NCBI GenBank assembly: GCA_902464495.1
Contig: CABQJK010000012.1
Span: 1-51,209, forward strand
Direction: 5' to 3'
DNA: 51,209 nt
Origin: an uncultured Collinsella sp.
GTDB lineage: Bacteria > Actinomycetota > Coriobacteriia > Coriobacteriales > Coriobacteriaceae
Shown here piece by piece: positions 15,444-24,341 of the stretch. Within the stretch, counting starts at the first letter, position 1, and every line of letters starts with the position of its first letter. Under the pieces are notes generated by a model, which was not told where the DNA came from, did no database searches, and saw nothing but the letters and a program-made list of their open reading frames with translations. Position numbers and translations under genes: made by a program.

Positions 15444-17402
15444 ATGGCGATTCGGGCGATGGGGCCGAGCGGACAATACGAGACTGGATTGGATGCTGCC
15501 GGTGCGGCGCTGCCCGAGTTGCTGGCGCCGGCGGGCGGACTCGACCAGATGCTTGCGGCTATCGCCGCGGGTGCCGATGCCATCTATGCGGGGTTGGGCG
15601 GCTTTAACGCCCGTGTGAGCGCCCACGGCTTTACGGATGACGAGTTTGCGCGCGGCTGCGCCGTGGCGCATGCCCATGGCGTGCGTGTATACGTGACGCT
15701 CAACGTGTTCGTGTTTGACGATGAGTTGTCCGACGCGGTGGCGTTGGGAGCTCATGCACTGGAGCTGGGCGCCGATGCTCTGATTGTGGCCGATGCCGGG
15801 TTGGCCTGCGCGCTGCGCGCGGCGATTCCCGGGGTCGAGATTCACCTGTCTACGCAGGCGGGCGTTCATAGCGAAGGCGCCGTGCGGCTTGCCGCCGATG
15901 AGTTGGGGGTCGAGCGCGTGACGACGGCGCGCGAGCTGACGGTCGACGAGATTGCGGCGCTCTGTGCCACGGGCGTGCCCATCGAGGTATTCTGCCACGG
16001 TGCGATTTGCATCGGCTATTCGGGGGCGTGCGAGTTCTCGGCCCTGCGACGTGGGCGCTCGGCGATGCGCGGCGACTGCACGCAGCCGTGCCGTCTGGCG
16101 TATGACTTGGTGGACGAGGCGGGGGAGAGCGTTGTTTCCGTTGAGGGCGACCGTCTGCTGTGCCCGCGTGACTATCTCGGCATTGCACACCTGCCCGAGC
16201 TCGTTGCCGCCGGCGTGGCGTCGCTCAAGATCGAGGGGCGCATGAAGAATCCCGACTACGTGTTCAACGTAGTGCGTGTGTGGCGCCGGGCGCTCGATAT
16301 GGTGCGCGATGACGCGTGGGAGCCCGACGTCGTGGCGGAGCTTGAGCGTGAGCTGGGTAGGTCGTTCAACCGCGGGTTTACCGATGCGTATCTGCGGGGG
16401 AGATCGGGTGCCGAGCTTATGAGCTTTGAGCGTGCGATCAACCAAGGTGTGCGCGTGGGACGCCTGGTGGCCGTTGGCCACGAAGAGGTAACCGTTGAGC
16501 TCGATGCCGCCGTGGCGGCGGGTGACACGCTCGAGATTCGGTTCTATCCGGGTGCCGACGCGCGTCCCGATGTGCCCAAGCGCTGGCCGCAGGTGCCCTG
16601 TCCGGTGGATGCCGCGGCGGGGGAGCGCGTCGTCGTGCATTGCAAGCGTAAGGTTGACACGGGCTGCGAGGTGTACCTGATTCGCAGCGCCGGCGTGTTG
16701 GATCAGACGGCGGCGGTGTTGGAGCGCATGCGGGCCGAGGCGGATGCGATTGCGCCCGTTGCGCGTGCCGTTGAGGTGCTGCCCTTTGAGGACGTTGCGG
16801 TGGATAGCGGTGCGTCGCCGGAGTTGGTGGAGTGCGCGGTTCCCGCTCGCATGGTTTTTGCTTGGCAGCTGATGGATACCGACCCGCGCAGAGAACTCGA
16901 TTTGTCCGACACCGTTGTGGTGCTTGACGAGGTGTGCCGCACGGGTGACGCTGACCGGACCCGCTCGCTGATGCAGCGTGCCGGGCGCGTCGTCTGCCGC
17001 AACCTGGGACAGGTGGTGATTGCTCGCGAGCTGGGCGTGACGTTTGACGTGGCGGCGCCGGTGTTCTGCGCGAATCGGGCCACGCTTACCTGGCTGCGCG
17101 GACTCGGTGCGGGGCGGGTGTACTTGCCGGCCGAGTTGCTCGGCAATGATGCGGAGCGTATTGCCGAACTGACGGCCGAACCTGGTGTTCTGAGCCCTGT
17201 CGATGCCGATTGCCCCGAGCTCATGGTGTGCGAGCACTGCCTGCTGACCGCCGAGGGCGTCTGCACTGCGGATGCGACGGGGCAGGTCCATTGTCGTGAC
17301 TGCTCGCGCCGTCAGCAAACACGATATTTAGTTGAACGTGACGGTACGCGTCTGCCGGTCGCCGTTGACGCGTGCGGCAGGACGAGGATTTTCCTGTCGT
17401 AG
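15444..17402 (+). CDS. Peptidase U32 family protein (probable RNA hydroxylase type)
   Basis: 652 residues from ATG 15444 (AAGGAG at 15431-15436). ELLAPAGGLDQMLAAIAAGA and GADAIYAGLGGFNAR open the TIM-barrel part. The family signature EVFCHGAICIGYSGACEFS contains C184, C189 and C196, and C212 and C216 follow in GDCTQPCR. Near the end two CxxC pairs (VCEHC, CRDC) suggest a small metal site. Relatives RlhA and TrhP act in hydroxylation of 23S rRNA or tRNA wobble uridine; the name peptidase is historical. Which RNA is modified here cannot be told. The tyrS promoter overlaps its end. Confidence 0.9.
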   Translation: MAIRAMGPSGQYETGLDAAGAALPELLAPAGGLDQMLAAIAAGADAIYAGLGGFNARVSAHGFTDDEFARGCAVAHAHGVRVYVTLNVFVFDDELSDAVALGAHALELGADALIVADAGLACALRAAIPGVEIHLSTQAGVHSEGAVRLAADELGVERVTTARELTVDEIAALCATGVPIEVFCHGAICIGYSGACEFSALRRGRSAMRGDCTQPCRLAYDLVDEAGESVVSVEGDRLLCPRDYLGIAHLPELVAAGVASLKIEGRMKNPDYVFNVVRVWRRALDMVRDDAWEPDVVAELERELGRSFNRGFTDAYLRGRSGAELMSFERAINQGVRVGRLVAVGHEEVTVELDAAVAAGDTLEIRFYPGADARPDVPKRWPQVPCPVDAAAGERVVVHCKRKVDTGCEVYLIRSAGVLDQTAAVLERMRAEADAIAPVARAVEVLPFEDVAVDSGASPELVECAVPARMVFAWQLMDTDPRRELDLSDTVVVLDEVCRTGDADRTRSLMQRAGRVVCRNLGQVVIARELGVTFDVAAPVFCANRATLTWLRGLGAGRVYLPAELLGNDAERIAELTAEPGVLSPVDADCPELMVCEHCLLTAEGVCTADATGQVHCRDCSRRQQTRYLVERDGTRLPVAVDACGRTRIFLS

Positions 17403-17498
17403 GTGCCGCGTCGCGTCAGTTTGTTATCATATGAGAGTTTATGGACTTCCAGCACCGCCGTATCCGGTGAGGGTGCTATAGCAAAAGGAGGATACCCA

Positions 17499-18710
17499 AT
17501 GCTGTCTGTCGACGAGCAAATGCGTATCATCACCTCGGGCGCAGCGCAGATCGTCCCCGAGGCCGACCTTCGCAAGAAGCTTGAGAAGGGCGAGCCCCTC
17601 AACATCAAGCTCGGCGTCGATCCCACTAGCCCCGATCTGCACCTGGGCCATGCCGTGCCCCTGCGCAAGATGCGTCAGTTCCAGGACCTGGGCCACAACG
17701 TCACCCTCATCATCGGCAACGGCACCGCGCTGATCGGCGACCCCTCGGGCAAGAACTCCACGCGTCCGCAGCTTTCGCAGGAGCAGATCGAGGCCAACGC
17801 CGAGACCTACGTGAGCCAGGCCATGAAGATTCTGGACCCCGAGAAGACCACCATCGTGCACAACGGCGACTGGATCCTTTCGATGGACCTGGCCGGCCTG
17901 CTGCAGGTGTGCTCCAAGTTCACCGTCGCTCGCATCCTTGAGCGCGACGACTTTACCAAGCGCTACCAGTCCCAGACGCCGATCGCCCTGCACGAGTTCC
18001 TGTACCCCGTGATGCAGGCCTTCGACTCCGTTCAGATCAAGGCCGACGTCGAGATGGGCGGCACCGACCAGCTCTTCAACCTGCTCGCCGGCCGCGAGCT
18101 CATGGAGAAGATGGGCATGGAGCCGCAGATCGCGCTTACCATGCCGCTGCTCGAGGGCACCGACGGCGTGCGCAAGATGTCCAAGTCCTATGGCAACTAC
18201 ATCGGCCTGACCGACGCTCCCAAGGATATGTTCGGCAAGACCATGTCCATCCCCGACGAGATGATCGGCAAGTACTATCGTCTGGCCAGCTCGCTCGCCC
18301 CGGCCGAGGTCGACAAGATCGATGCCGCCCTGGCCGATGGCTCCGCCGACCCCTACGAGCTCAAGCGCGCTCTAGGCCGCGACCTGTGCGACACCTACCA
18401 CGGCGCCGGCGCCGGCGACGAGGCCCAGGCCGAGTTCGACCGTGTGTTCAAGGAGGGCCAGCTTGCCGACTTCCCCGAGAAGCACGTTGAGCTGACCGTC
18501 AACGACGAGGGCCAGATTTACCTCGCTGGCCTGCTCAAGGATCTGGGCCTTTCGGCCAGCGCCGGTCAGGCCCGCCGCGACATCGACGGCGGCGGCGTCA
18601 AGATCAACGGCAAGGCTGTGGCTCCCAAGAGCTACAACATCGATCCGAGCGCCCTCAAGCTGGGCGACACCCTCTCCGTGGGCAAGCGCAAGGGCTTCAA
18701 GTTGGTCTAG
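17499..18710 (+). CDS. tyrS: Tyrosyl-tRNA synthetase (KMSKS / TyrZ-like type)
   Basis: 403 residues from ATG 17499, with AAAAGGAGG just upstream; the open frame extends further but has no other site. HLGH (48-51) and KMSKS (226-230) are the class I signatures; KMSKS rather than KFGKT places it with the TyrZ-like group. The C-terminal S4 domain ends LSVGKRKGFKLV. There is no T-box: only 96 nt separate it from the preceding stop, with a possible -10 TATCAT at 17425-17430. A terminator follows. Confidence 0.97.
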   Translation: MLSVDEQMRIITSGAAQIVPEADLRKKLEKGEPLNIKLGVDPTSPDLHLGHAVPLRKMRQFQDLGHNVTLIIGNGTALIGDPSGKNSTRPQLSQEQIEANAETYVSQAMKILDPEKTTIVHNGDWILSMDLAGLLQVCSKFTVARILERDDFTKRYQSQTPIALHEFLYPVMQAFDSVQIKADVEMGGTDQLFNLLAGRELMEKMGMEPQIALTMPLLEGTDGVRKMSKSYGNYIGLTDAPKDMFGKTMSIPDEMIGKYYRLASSLAPAEVDKIDAALADGSADPYELKRALGRDLCDTYHGAGAGDEAQAEFDRVFKEGQLADFPEKHVELTVNDEGQIYLAGLLKDLGLSASAGQARRDIDGGGVKINGKAVAPKSYNIDPSALKLGDTLSVGKRKGFKLV

Positions 18711-18739
18711 TAAGTAGGTTAACCTAACATGTGCAATAG

Positions 18740-18775
18740 GGCCGCAGCCGGAACGATTCCGACTGCGGCCTTTTT
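18740..18775 (+). terminator. Terminator after tyrS
   Basis: A 14-bp stem with one mismatch (18740-18753 with 18757-18770) and a tight CGA loop is followed by TTTTT. Confidence 0.92.
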
Positions 18776-18782
18776 GGCACTT

Positions 18783-18859
18783 GGGGACGTTCCTTTTGTG
18801 TCGGCACTTTGGGACACTCCTTGTCATTGGTACAAAGCAACCTGTCCCCATTGCGCCAA
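18783..18859. repeat. REP-like intergenic repeats, GGGGACGTTCC and CCTGTCCC types
   Basis: Two near-identical 20-nt units follow each other: GGCACTTGGGGACGTTCCTT, then GGCACTTTGGGACACTCCTT. They are followed by a 34-nt unit (18826-18859) starting ATTGGTACAAAG with a CCTGTCCCC core and ending GCGCCAA. The second unit recurs at 32814-32847 and the first type at 21811-21860. Such dispersed palindromic units are typical of REP elements mobilised by Y1 (RAYT) transposases; no such transposase is in the window. Confidence 0.65.
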
Positions 18860-18912
18860 GCGGCGTGTGCCGTTAAGCGGAGGGGGTGTATTCCCGACCC
18901 ATCGTTTGGGCA

Positions 18913-18927
18913 TACAATGGCTATTGT
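18913..18927 (+). promoter_or_regulatory. Candidate promoter/operator of ade
   Basis: A -10 TACAAT (18913-18918) overlaps the small palindrome ACAAT-ggct-ATTGT (18914-18927). The best -35 (TTCCCG, 18891-18896) is weak. About 60 nt of leader with a GCTGCGG/CCGCAGC stem follow before the ade start. Confidence 0.35.
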
Positions 18928-18986
18928 CTTGCTGCGGTGAAGGCCTGTCCGCTCCGCAGCTGTTTTCTACGGTTAAAGGAGAATGT

Positions 18987-20807
18987 ATGTCCGTTGAGGT
19001 CATGAGGTCTGTGATCGAGGCCGCCGAGGGCCGCGTGCCCGTCGACACGCTGTTTACCAATGCGCAGATCGTCGACGTGTATGGCCAGCGTGTGGCGCCC
19101 GGTAGCGTTGCCGTCAAGGACGGTGTGATCGTCGGCGTGCTCTACGATGGTCGCGACGATGCCGCTGGCACCTACGAGGCAACTGAGGTCGTCGACTGCC
19201 AGGGTCGCTATCTCGCTCCCGGTTTTATTGACGGGCATCTGCACATTGAGTCCTCGAACATCCGTCCCGCCGAGTATGCTCGCATGGCCGCGACGCGCGG
19301 TACTACCACCGCCATTGCCGACAGCCACGAGATTGCCAATGTTGCCGGTCTCGACGGCCTGCGCTTTATGATCGAGGATGGTCGTCGTGCGCCCATCTCC
19401 ATCAAGTACATGATGCCTTCGTGCGTGCCCGCACTGCCCGACGAGCAAGCGGGCGCTGTGATTACCGCCGCTGACATGCAGGCGTTTTTTGCCGAGCATC
19501 CGGGCGATGTCTTTGGTCTGGGCGAAATGATGAACCTGCCGGGCGTCTTTATGGCCGACCCCGAGACCTGTGCCCGCATCGATGCTGCCAACCAGACGCC
19601 GTCCAAGCAGGTTGACGGCCACGCGCCGCTCGTTGCCGGTATGGACCTCAACGCCTATGCCGCAGCGGGCATTATCGCCGACCACGAGTCGACGATTCCC
19701 GAGGAGGCGCTCGACAAGCTGTCCCGCGGCATGTATGTGATGCTGCGTGAGGGCACGTGCAGCCACGACCTGGCCAATTTGTCTCCGATGCTGCTGGAGA
19801 ACCCTGCCCGCGCCCGTCGCTGCTGCTTTGCGACCGACGACCGCGCTCCCTCCGATGCGCTTTCGACCGGTATGATCGACAATGCCTGCCGCGTGGCTAT
19901 CAAGGCTGGTATTGACCCCGTGGTCGCCATCTCCATGGCGTCCCTTTCCACGGCTGAGGCATTTGGCCTGGACCACGGCTGCCGCGACCCGCACGAGCTC
20001 CGTGGCGCGATCGCCCCGGGCAAGCGCGCCGACCTGCTGGTGCTCAATGACCTGACGTTTGCTACGGCTCCGCATCGAGTATATGCCGCCGGTGCTCTGG
20101 TGGCGCAGGACGGCACTTTTGTGGGCGAGGTCGCACCCGAGATGGCCGAGGTTGCGGCCCTTGCCGATGAGCTGCGCGCCTCCGTTAAGCTGCCGAAGCT
20201 TTCGCTCGACGTATTCAACTATGCCTTTAAGCCGGGCGAGGCCGTGATTGACGTGGTGCCGGGTAAGGCCATCACGGGCATGGCTCGCCCCGAGAGCGCC
20301 GAGGGCCTGCGCCGCATTATGCTGATCGAGCGCCACGGCCGCGGCGTGTCACTGCAGGCCGAGGGCGCCGACGGTGATGGTCCTGCGGGCCTGGGTCTCG
20401 TTGGCAAGCACATTGGTCGCGGCTGGGTGCGCGGCTTTACCATCACGGGCGGTGCCATCGCCTCGACGATTGGCCACGATTCGCACAACGTGTGCGTGGT
20501 GGGCGACAACGCGGCCGACATGATGGCTGCCGTCGAGGCTGTTGGCCAGGGCGGCCACGTGCTGGTACGCGATGGTGAGGTCGTAGCGCGCATCCCGCTG
20601 GCGCTCGGTGGCCTGATGAGCGAGGGCACGGCCGAGGATGTCGCCGCGCAGCACGACGACTTTATGGTCAAGGCGCGCGCCATGGGCATCGAGCCGCCGC
20701 TCGACCCCATCATGGGTATCATCTTCCTGCCCCTGCCGGTGATCCCGACGCTCCGCATCCGCCCCGAGGGCATGTTCGACGTCACCACCTTCACCTACGC
20801 CGACTAG
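18987..20807 (+). CDS. ade: Adenine deaminase
   Basis: 606 residues from ATG 18987 (AAAGGAG upstream). Amidohydrolase metal motif GFIDGHLHIESSN (H84, H86) and SHEIANV (about 114) are followed by the family's CFATDDR and the C-terminal half characteristic of Ade (VGKHIGRGWVRGFTITGGAI, DSHNVCVVG). It deaminates adenine to hypoxanthine in purine salvage. No transporter or xpt-type partner is adjacent. Its stop codon lies at the edge of a long inverted repeat (20814-20852). Confidence 0.95.
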   Translation: MSVEVMRSVIEAAEGRVPVDTLFTNAQIVDVYGQRVAPGSVAVKDGVIVGVLYDGRDDAAGTYEATEVVDCQGRYLAPGFIDGHLHIESSNIRPAEYARMAATRGTTTAIADSHEIANVAGLDGLRFMIEDGRRAPISIKYMMPSCVPALPDEQAGAVITAADMQAFFAEHPGDVFGLGEMMNLPGVFMADPETCARIDAANQTPSKQVDGHAPLVAGMDLNAYAAAGIIADHESTIPEEALDKLSRGMYVMLREGTCSHDLANLSPMLLENPARARRCCFATDDRAPSDALSTGMIDNACRVAIKAGIDPVVAISMASLSTAEAFGLDHGCRDPHELRGAIAPGKRADLLVLNDLTFATAPHRVYAAGALVAQDGTFVGEVAPEMAEVAALADELRASVKLPKLSLDVFNYAFKPGEAVIDVVPGKAITGMARPESAEGLRRIMLIERHGRGVSLQAEGADGDGPAGLGLVGKHIGRGWVRGFTITGGAIASTIGHDSHNVCVVGDNAADMMAAVEAVGQGGHVLVRDGEVVARIPLALGGLMSEGTAEDVAAQHDDFMVKARAMGIEPPLDPIMGIIFLPLPVIPTLRIRPEGMFDVTTFTYAD

Positions 20808-20813
20808 TCATCG

Positions 20814-20852
20814 GGGACGTTCTTAAACGACTAGTCGTTGGGGACACTCTTT
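20814..20852. repeat. Left arm of a 39-bp inverted repeat around a HAD gene
   Basis: The arm begins GGGGACGTTCTTAAACGACT and is the exact reverse complement of 21872-21910. Similarity continues imperfectly outward to the stop codons of ade and of the minus-strand HAD gene. The arm contains the self-complementary CGACTAGTCG and a GGGGACGTTC motif shared with the REP-like units. Confidence 0.9.
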
Positions 20853-20879
20853 GGCGTGTCGCCTGACGCTGCGATTGTG

Positions 20880-21008
20880 GGACCTCTGGCATGTGTGAGC
20901 TATTTGCCAGGTCCTTGTAACGTTTACGCCCGCGGAGTCTTATTTGAGCTCCCTTTGGGTACGGTGTTTTCAGATATACATCTGTTTTCACTAAGCCCGA
21001 AGGGAGCT
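20880..21008 (+). promoter_or_regulatory. Structured leader of the HAD gene, possibly hiding its ribosome binding site
   Basis: Hairpin 1 pairs 20880-20891 with 20905-20914 (10 bp plus a 2-nt bulge). Hairpin 2 pairs AGCTCCCTTTGGG (20947-20959) with CCCGAAGGGAGCT (20996-21008), 13 bp with one G-U, and includes the Shine-Dalgarno AGGGAG. A small stem CAGAT/ATCTG is nested in its loop, and TTT follows. TTGTAA (20915-20920) and TCTTAT (20938-20943), 17 nt apart, could be a promoter placing hairpin 2 at the 5' end of the mRNA. It does not match a riboswitch class I know. Confidence 0.5.
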
Positions 21009-21013
21009 TTTCT

Positions 21014-21808
21014 ATGTTTAAACTGATTGCATCCGATATGGACGGCACGTTGCTTGACGAAAACGGCCAGGTGCCTCCCGAGACCTACGAACTGATTCTG
21101 GCGCTACACGAGCATGGCGTGCATTTCGCCGCATCGTCAGGTCGTCGCTACGATCGCCTGTGCGAGTTCTTTGCGCCCGTTCGCGACAAGATGGACTTTG
21201 TCGCCGCTAACGGCGCCCAAGTCTACGCCGACGGTAAGATGGTAGACCGTGAGGTGTATTCCCACCTGGCGATTCGAAGGCTCGCCCAAGCCGTCAGGAC
21301 GTTTCCCAATCTGCATCTTGCGCTCTTTGACCGAACCAAGTCCTTCCTGCTCGATGACGAGTGCAAGTTCGTGCGTGAGGTCGATAAGGACCTTCCCAAT
21401 GCCGAGCGTATTTGGGAGCTGCCCGATCCCAGCGTAAATATCATCAAAGCGAGTATCTTTTGCGACGACAGTGCGGTTATGGACAGTGCGTACGTGCTAC
21501 AGCGCGAACTTGGTCAGCTCTTTACTTTTGCGCCTTCGGGCAACGCGTGGATCGATGCCATGCAGCCCGGTGTGTCGAAGGCCTCGGGTATCGCGCAGCT
21601 CGCGGAGCATTACGGCATTGGTCGCGACGAGGTCATGGCGTTTGGCGACTCGATGAACGACTACGAGATCATTCGCTTTGTCGGCACGGGCTGCGCGATG
21701 GAAAACGCGCGCCCCGCGCTTAAGGCGGTGGCCGATCGCATCGTGGGTTGCAACCGCGATCACGCTGTACAGCAAGAACTCCGTCGTGTGCTGGATAGCC
21801 TCGCTTAA
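21014..21808 (+). CDS. HAD-superfamily (Cof-type, IIB) phosphatase
   Basis: 264 residues. HAD motif I is SDMDGTLLDENG near residue 8, and motif IV is VMAFGDSMNDYEIIRFVG; the C2B cap lies between them. Cof-type enzymes hydrolyse small phosphorylated metabolites (sugar phosphates, flavin or pyridoxal phosphates); substrate cannot be told. The ATG follows AGGGAG, which is inside a hairpin. The gene is enclosed by 39-bp inverted repeats and faces a second HAD gene (21916-22758) of similar type. Confidence 0.93.
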   Translation: MFKLIASDMDGTLLDENGQVPPETYELILALHEHGVHFAASSGRRYDRLCEFFAPVRDKMDFVAANGAQVYADGKMVDREVYSHLAIRRLAQAVRTFPNLHLALFDRTKSFLLDDECKFVREVDKDLPNAERIWELPDPSVNIIKASIFCDDSAVMDSAYVLQRELGQLFTFAPSGNAWIDAMQPGVSKASGIAQLAEHYGIGRDEVMAFGDSMNDYEIIRFVGTGCAMENARPALKAVADRIVGCNRDHAVQQELRRVLDSLA

Positions 21809-21810
21809 TC

Positions 21811-21860
21811 CGGCAGATGGGGACGTTCCTTTTCTGCCGACAGTGGGGGACAGTCCTTGC
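21811..21860. repeat. REP-like hairpin unit
   Basis: CGGCAG (21811-21816) pairs with CTGCCG (21834-21839) around GGGGACGTTCCTTTT. A second unit GGGGGACAGTCCTTG follows, as in the pair at 18783-18824. It lies between the two convergent HAD genes. Confidence 0.6.
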
Positions 21861-21871
21861 AGATTTTTGCG

Positions 21872-21910
21872 AAGAGTGTCCCCAACGACTAGTCGTTTAA
21901 GAACGTCCCC
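21872..21910. repeat. Right arm of the 39-bp inverted repeat
   Basis: Exact reverse complement of 20814-20852, about 1.02 kb away. It ends 5 nt before the stop codon (21916-21918) of the minus-strand HAD gene. Between the arms lie one complete gene and its leader. Confidence 0.9.
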
Positions 21911-21915
21911 AACGA

Positions 21916-22758
21916 CTAGGCGAGGGCGGCCATGATGGTGCGGGCGACGCCGTCGTTGTCGTTGTCGTATTCGGTGATGGCGTCGGCGGCCTCGCGATCT
22001 TCGGGCTCGGCGTTGATCATGGCCATGCCGTGGCCCGCTGCCTGCAGCATGGGGATGTCGTTGATGTTGTCGCCGAACGCCCAGGCGTTGGCGAGGCGCT
22101 CGCCCAGGTGCTCGCATAGCCACGTGAGGGCCGTTCCCTTGGTGGCGCCTTCGCCCATAACCTCGATATTCATGGCGTACGAACGCGTGACCTCAATGCC
22201 TCCGAGCGTGTCGAGCGCCGCCGCGATGGCGTCGCGATCGGCCGGGTCGTGCCAGTACATGGCGATGCGTTCGAGCGTCTCGACCCCGTCGATCTTACTG
22301 TCGATATCCATGTCGATCGGTGTTCGTGTGCGCTTGAGCGAAGCCGCGATGTGGGGGTCGCCGCCACAGAACTCATCCAGACGCGTGTAGAGCGAGCGGG
22401 GGAGGAAGCACTGCCCATCCGCGAAGATATCGAAGGTCACATCGTGGCCGGCGGCAATGCGATGGATGCGGTGGGCAATGCCACGGTCGAGCGGACGGCT
22501 CAAGATGCACGTGGCGCGCGAGGCGTCGGTGGGCGCATCCTCGTCGAGCTGCCAGACGCTGGCGCCGTTGGCACAGACCGCGTAGTGCACGGCGGGATGG
22601 GCGAGAATGGGCTCAAAGATGCCCGACAGTGGACGTCCCGTGCAGGGAACAAACTCGATGCCACGACGTGCGAGCTCGTCGAGCATCGCCCAGGTGGCAT
22701 CGCTCATTTGCTTATCGCTCGTCAGCAGCGTCCCATCCATATCGGAAAACACAATCAT
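21916..22758 (-). CDS. HAD-superfamily (Cof-type, IIB) phosphatase
   Basis: 280 residues. Motif I is MIVFSDMDGTLLTSD at the very N-terminus; motif II CTGRPLSGI; motif IV AWAFGDNINDIPMLQAAG. The middle is a C2B cap. It is related to but clearly distinct from the convergent gene at 21014-21808. AAAGGG lies upstream of the ATG. The gltA terminator (22784-22822) precedes it, so it has its own promoter or depends on read-through. Confidence 0.93.
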   Translation of the reverse strand: MIVFSDMDGTLLTSDKQMSDATWAMLDELARRGIEFVPCTGRPLSGIFEPILAHPAVHYAVCANGASVWQLDEDAPTDASRATCILSRPLDRGIAHRIHRIAAGHDVTFDIFADGQCFLPRSLYTRLDEFCGGDPHIAASLKRTRTPIDMDIDSKIDGVETLERIAMYWHDPADRDAIAAALDTLGGIEVTRSYAMNIEVMGEGATKGTALTWLCEHLGERLANAWAFGDNINDIPMLQAAGHGMAMINAEPEDREAADAITEYDNDNDGVARTIMAALA

Positions 22759-22783
22759 TTGATGCAGCCCTTTCTACTGGCAT

Positions 22784-22822
22784 AAAAAGCGTGGCCGAGG
22801 GCGGTGATGCCCTGGCCACGCT
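22784..22822 (-). terminator. Terminator after gltA
   Basis: On the minus strand AGCGTGGCC and GGCCACGCT (plus 22814-22822 and 22788-22796) form a perfect 9-bp stem with an inner AGGGC/GCCCT stem, followed by TTTTT. Confidence 0.93.
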
Positions 22823-22845
22823 CGAGTTCTATAACGGTCCGCGTC

Positions 22846-24264
22846 CTAGCGGTCGGCGAGCGGCTTGTACTCCAGCGGCTCGATCACCGGACGATAGGCG
22901 GGGCGGATGATGCGGTGCGCGCAGAAGAGCTCTTCCATGCGGTGTGCCGACCAGCCGGCCATGCGGGCGACGGCGAATAGCGGCGTAAAGAGCGTTTCGG
23001 GCACGCCGAGCATCTTGTAGATAAAGCCCGTGTACAGGTCGATGTTGGCGCAGATGGGCTTGGTCATGCCGTGGTCGCGCATGACCTGCGGGGCCAGGCG
23101 CTCGATGCGCTCGATGAGTGCGAACTCCTCGCCCAGGTCCTTTTTGGCCGCCAGCGAGCGCGCGTAACGGCGGCACACCTCGGCGCGCGGGTCGCTCAGC
23201 GTGTAGACGGCGTGGCCCATGCCGTAGATGAGGCCCGTGCCGTCGAAGGCCTGCTTGTCGAGGATCTTGCCCAGGTAAGCCGCGACCTCGTCCTCGTTTT
23301 CCCAGTTGGAAACATGCGCGCGGATGTTCTCGTGCATAGACACGACCTTGGCATTGGCACCGCCGTGGCGCGGGCCCTTGAGCGAGCCGATAGCCGCGGC
23401 GTAGGCGGAATACGGGTCGGTGGCCGAAGACGACAGCACGCGGCAAGCGAAGGTGGAGTTGTTGCCGCCGCCGTGCTCGGCATGCAGCATGAGCATCACG
23501 TCGAGCAGCATCGCCTCATCGCGGGTGAACGCCATGCCGCCGCGCAGGACCTGTAGGATGGTCTCGGCGGTGGAGAGACCGGGTGTGGGGTGCGGCACGT
23601 GAACCTCGGAGCCGCGAAGCTTGGCGATCGAGGCCATGTGGGCGAAGGCGGCGATGCGCGGGAGACGTGCGAGCATGGAAATGGCGACGTCGATTTCGTG
23701 CTCGGGCGTGATCACGTCTGGTTCGGCATCGAAGGCGTAGAGCAGCAGCACGGCGCGCTGGAGCACGTTCATGATGCTCGACGACACTGTGGTCATAGGG
23801 AACTCTTTGACGTACTCGTCGCTCAGATGTCTAAAGGCGCCCAGGCGCTCGCAAAAGCCGTCGAGCTCTTCCTTGTTGGGCAGCGAACCCGTGATAAGCA
23901 GATAGGCGACTTCCTCGTAGCCGTAGCGATTCTCGGCCTGGGCATTGTTGACCAGATCCTCGATGCTGTAGCCGCGAAGCGTGAGCTTGCCCTGATCGGG
24001 CACGACCTTTCCGTCGACCTTGTTGTAGCCGTGCACATCCGAGATGCGAGTGAGGCCCGCGACCACGCCCGAGCCGTCGGCATTGCGCAGGCCGCGCTTG
24101 ACATTGTGCTCGACAAACAGGCCCTCGTCATAAGGGTCGGTCGGCAGACCGTGGTAGAGGTTTTCGCTCTCAGGCGAAATCTGGCGGCTTGCTTCGTAAT
24201 CCAGAACCAGGCGGCTCAAGTGGTCATCGAAGCGGTAATAGATTTTCTTGGCGTCGTAGGCCAT
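22846..24264 (-). CDS. gltA: Citrate synthase family protein
   Basis: 472 residues, ATG after GGAGAGGAG. Catalytic His/His/Asp are in MLHAEHGGGNNST (H264), YGMGHAVYTL (H351) and NIDLYTGFIY (D409), with SLKGPRHGGANAK for substrate binding. It condenses acetyl-CoA with oxaloacetate; a 2-methylcitrate synthase cannot be excluded from sequence alone. No other TCA gene is near. The N-terminal about 60 residues are longer than in the E. coli enzyme, as in Clostridia-type citrate synthases. It lies 77 nt downstream of an ACT-domain gene on the same strand and is probably cotranscribed. Confidence 0.92.
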   Translation of the reverse strand: MAYDAKKIYYRFDDHLSRLVLDYEASRQISPESENLYHGLPTDPYDEGLFVEHNVKRGLRNADGSGVVAGLTRISDVHGYNKVDGKVVPDQGKLTLRGYSIEDLVNNAQAENRYGYEEVAYLLITGSLPNKEELDGFCERLGAFRHLSDEYVKEFPMTTVSSSIMNVLQRAVLLLYAFDAEPDVITPEHEIDVAISMLARLPRIAAFAHMASIAKLRGSEVHVPHPTPGLSTAETILQVLRGGMAFTRDEAMLLDVMLMLHAEHGGGNNSTFACRVLSSSATDPYSAYAAAIGSLKGPRHGGANAKVVSMHENIRAHVSNWENEDEVAAYLGKILDKQAFDGTGLIYGMGHAVYTLSDPRAEVCRRYARSLAAKKDLGEEFALIERIERLAPQVMRDHGMTKPICANIDLYTGFIYKMLGVPETLFTPLFAVARMAGWSAHRMEELFCAHRIIRPAYRPVIEPLEYKPLADR

Positions 24265-24341
24265 GCGCGCTCCTCTCCGGGCCGCATCGGGGTGACTTGC
24301 ATGGGCATGCGCGCGTCAGGCTATCCCCAGCGGCTTGCTCG

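Noticed and set aside
17403..17498. T-box riboswitch before tyrS
   Set aside because: The gap is under 100 nt and has no T-box consensus or specifier-loop architecture, only a short AGCACC/GGTGCT stem.
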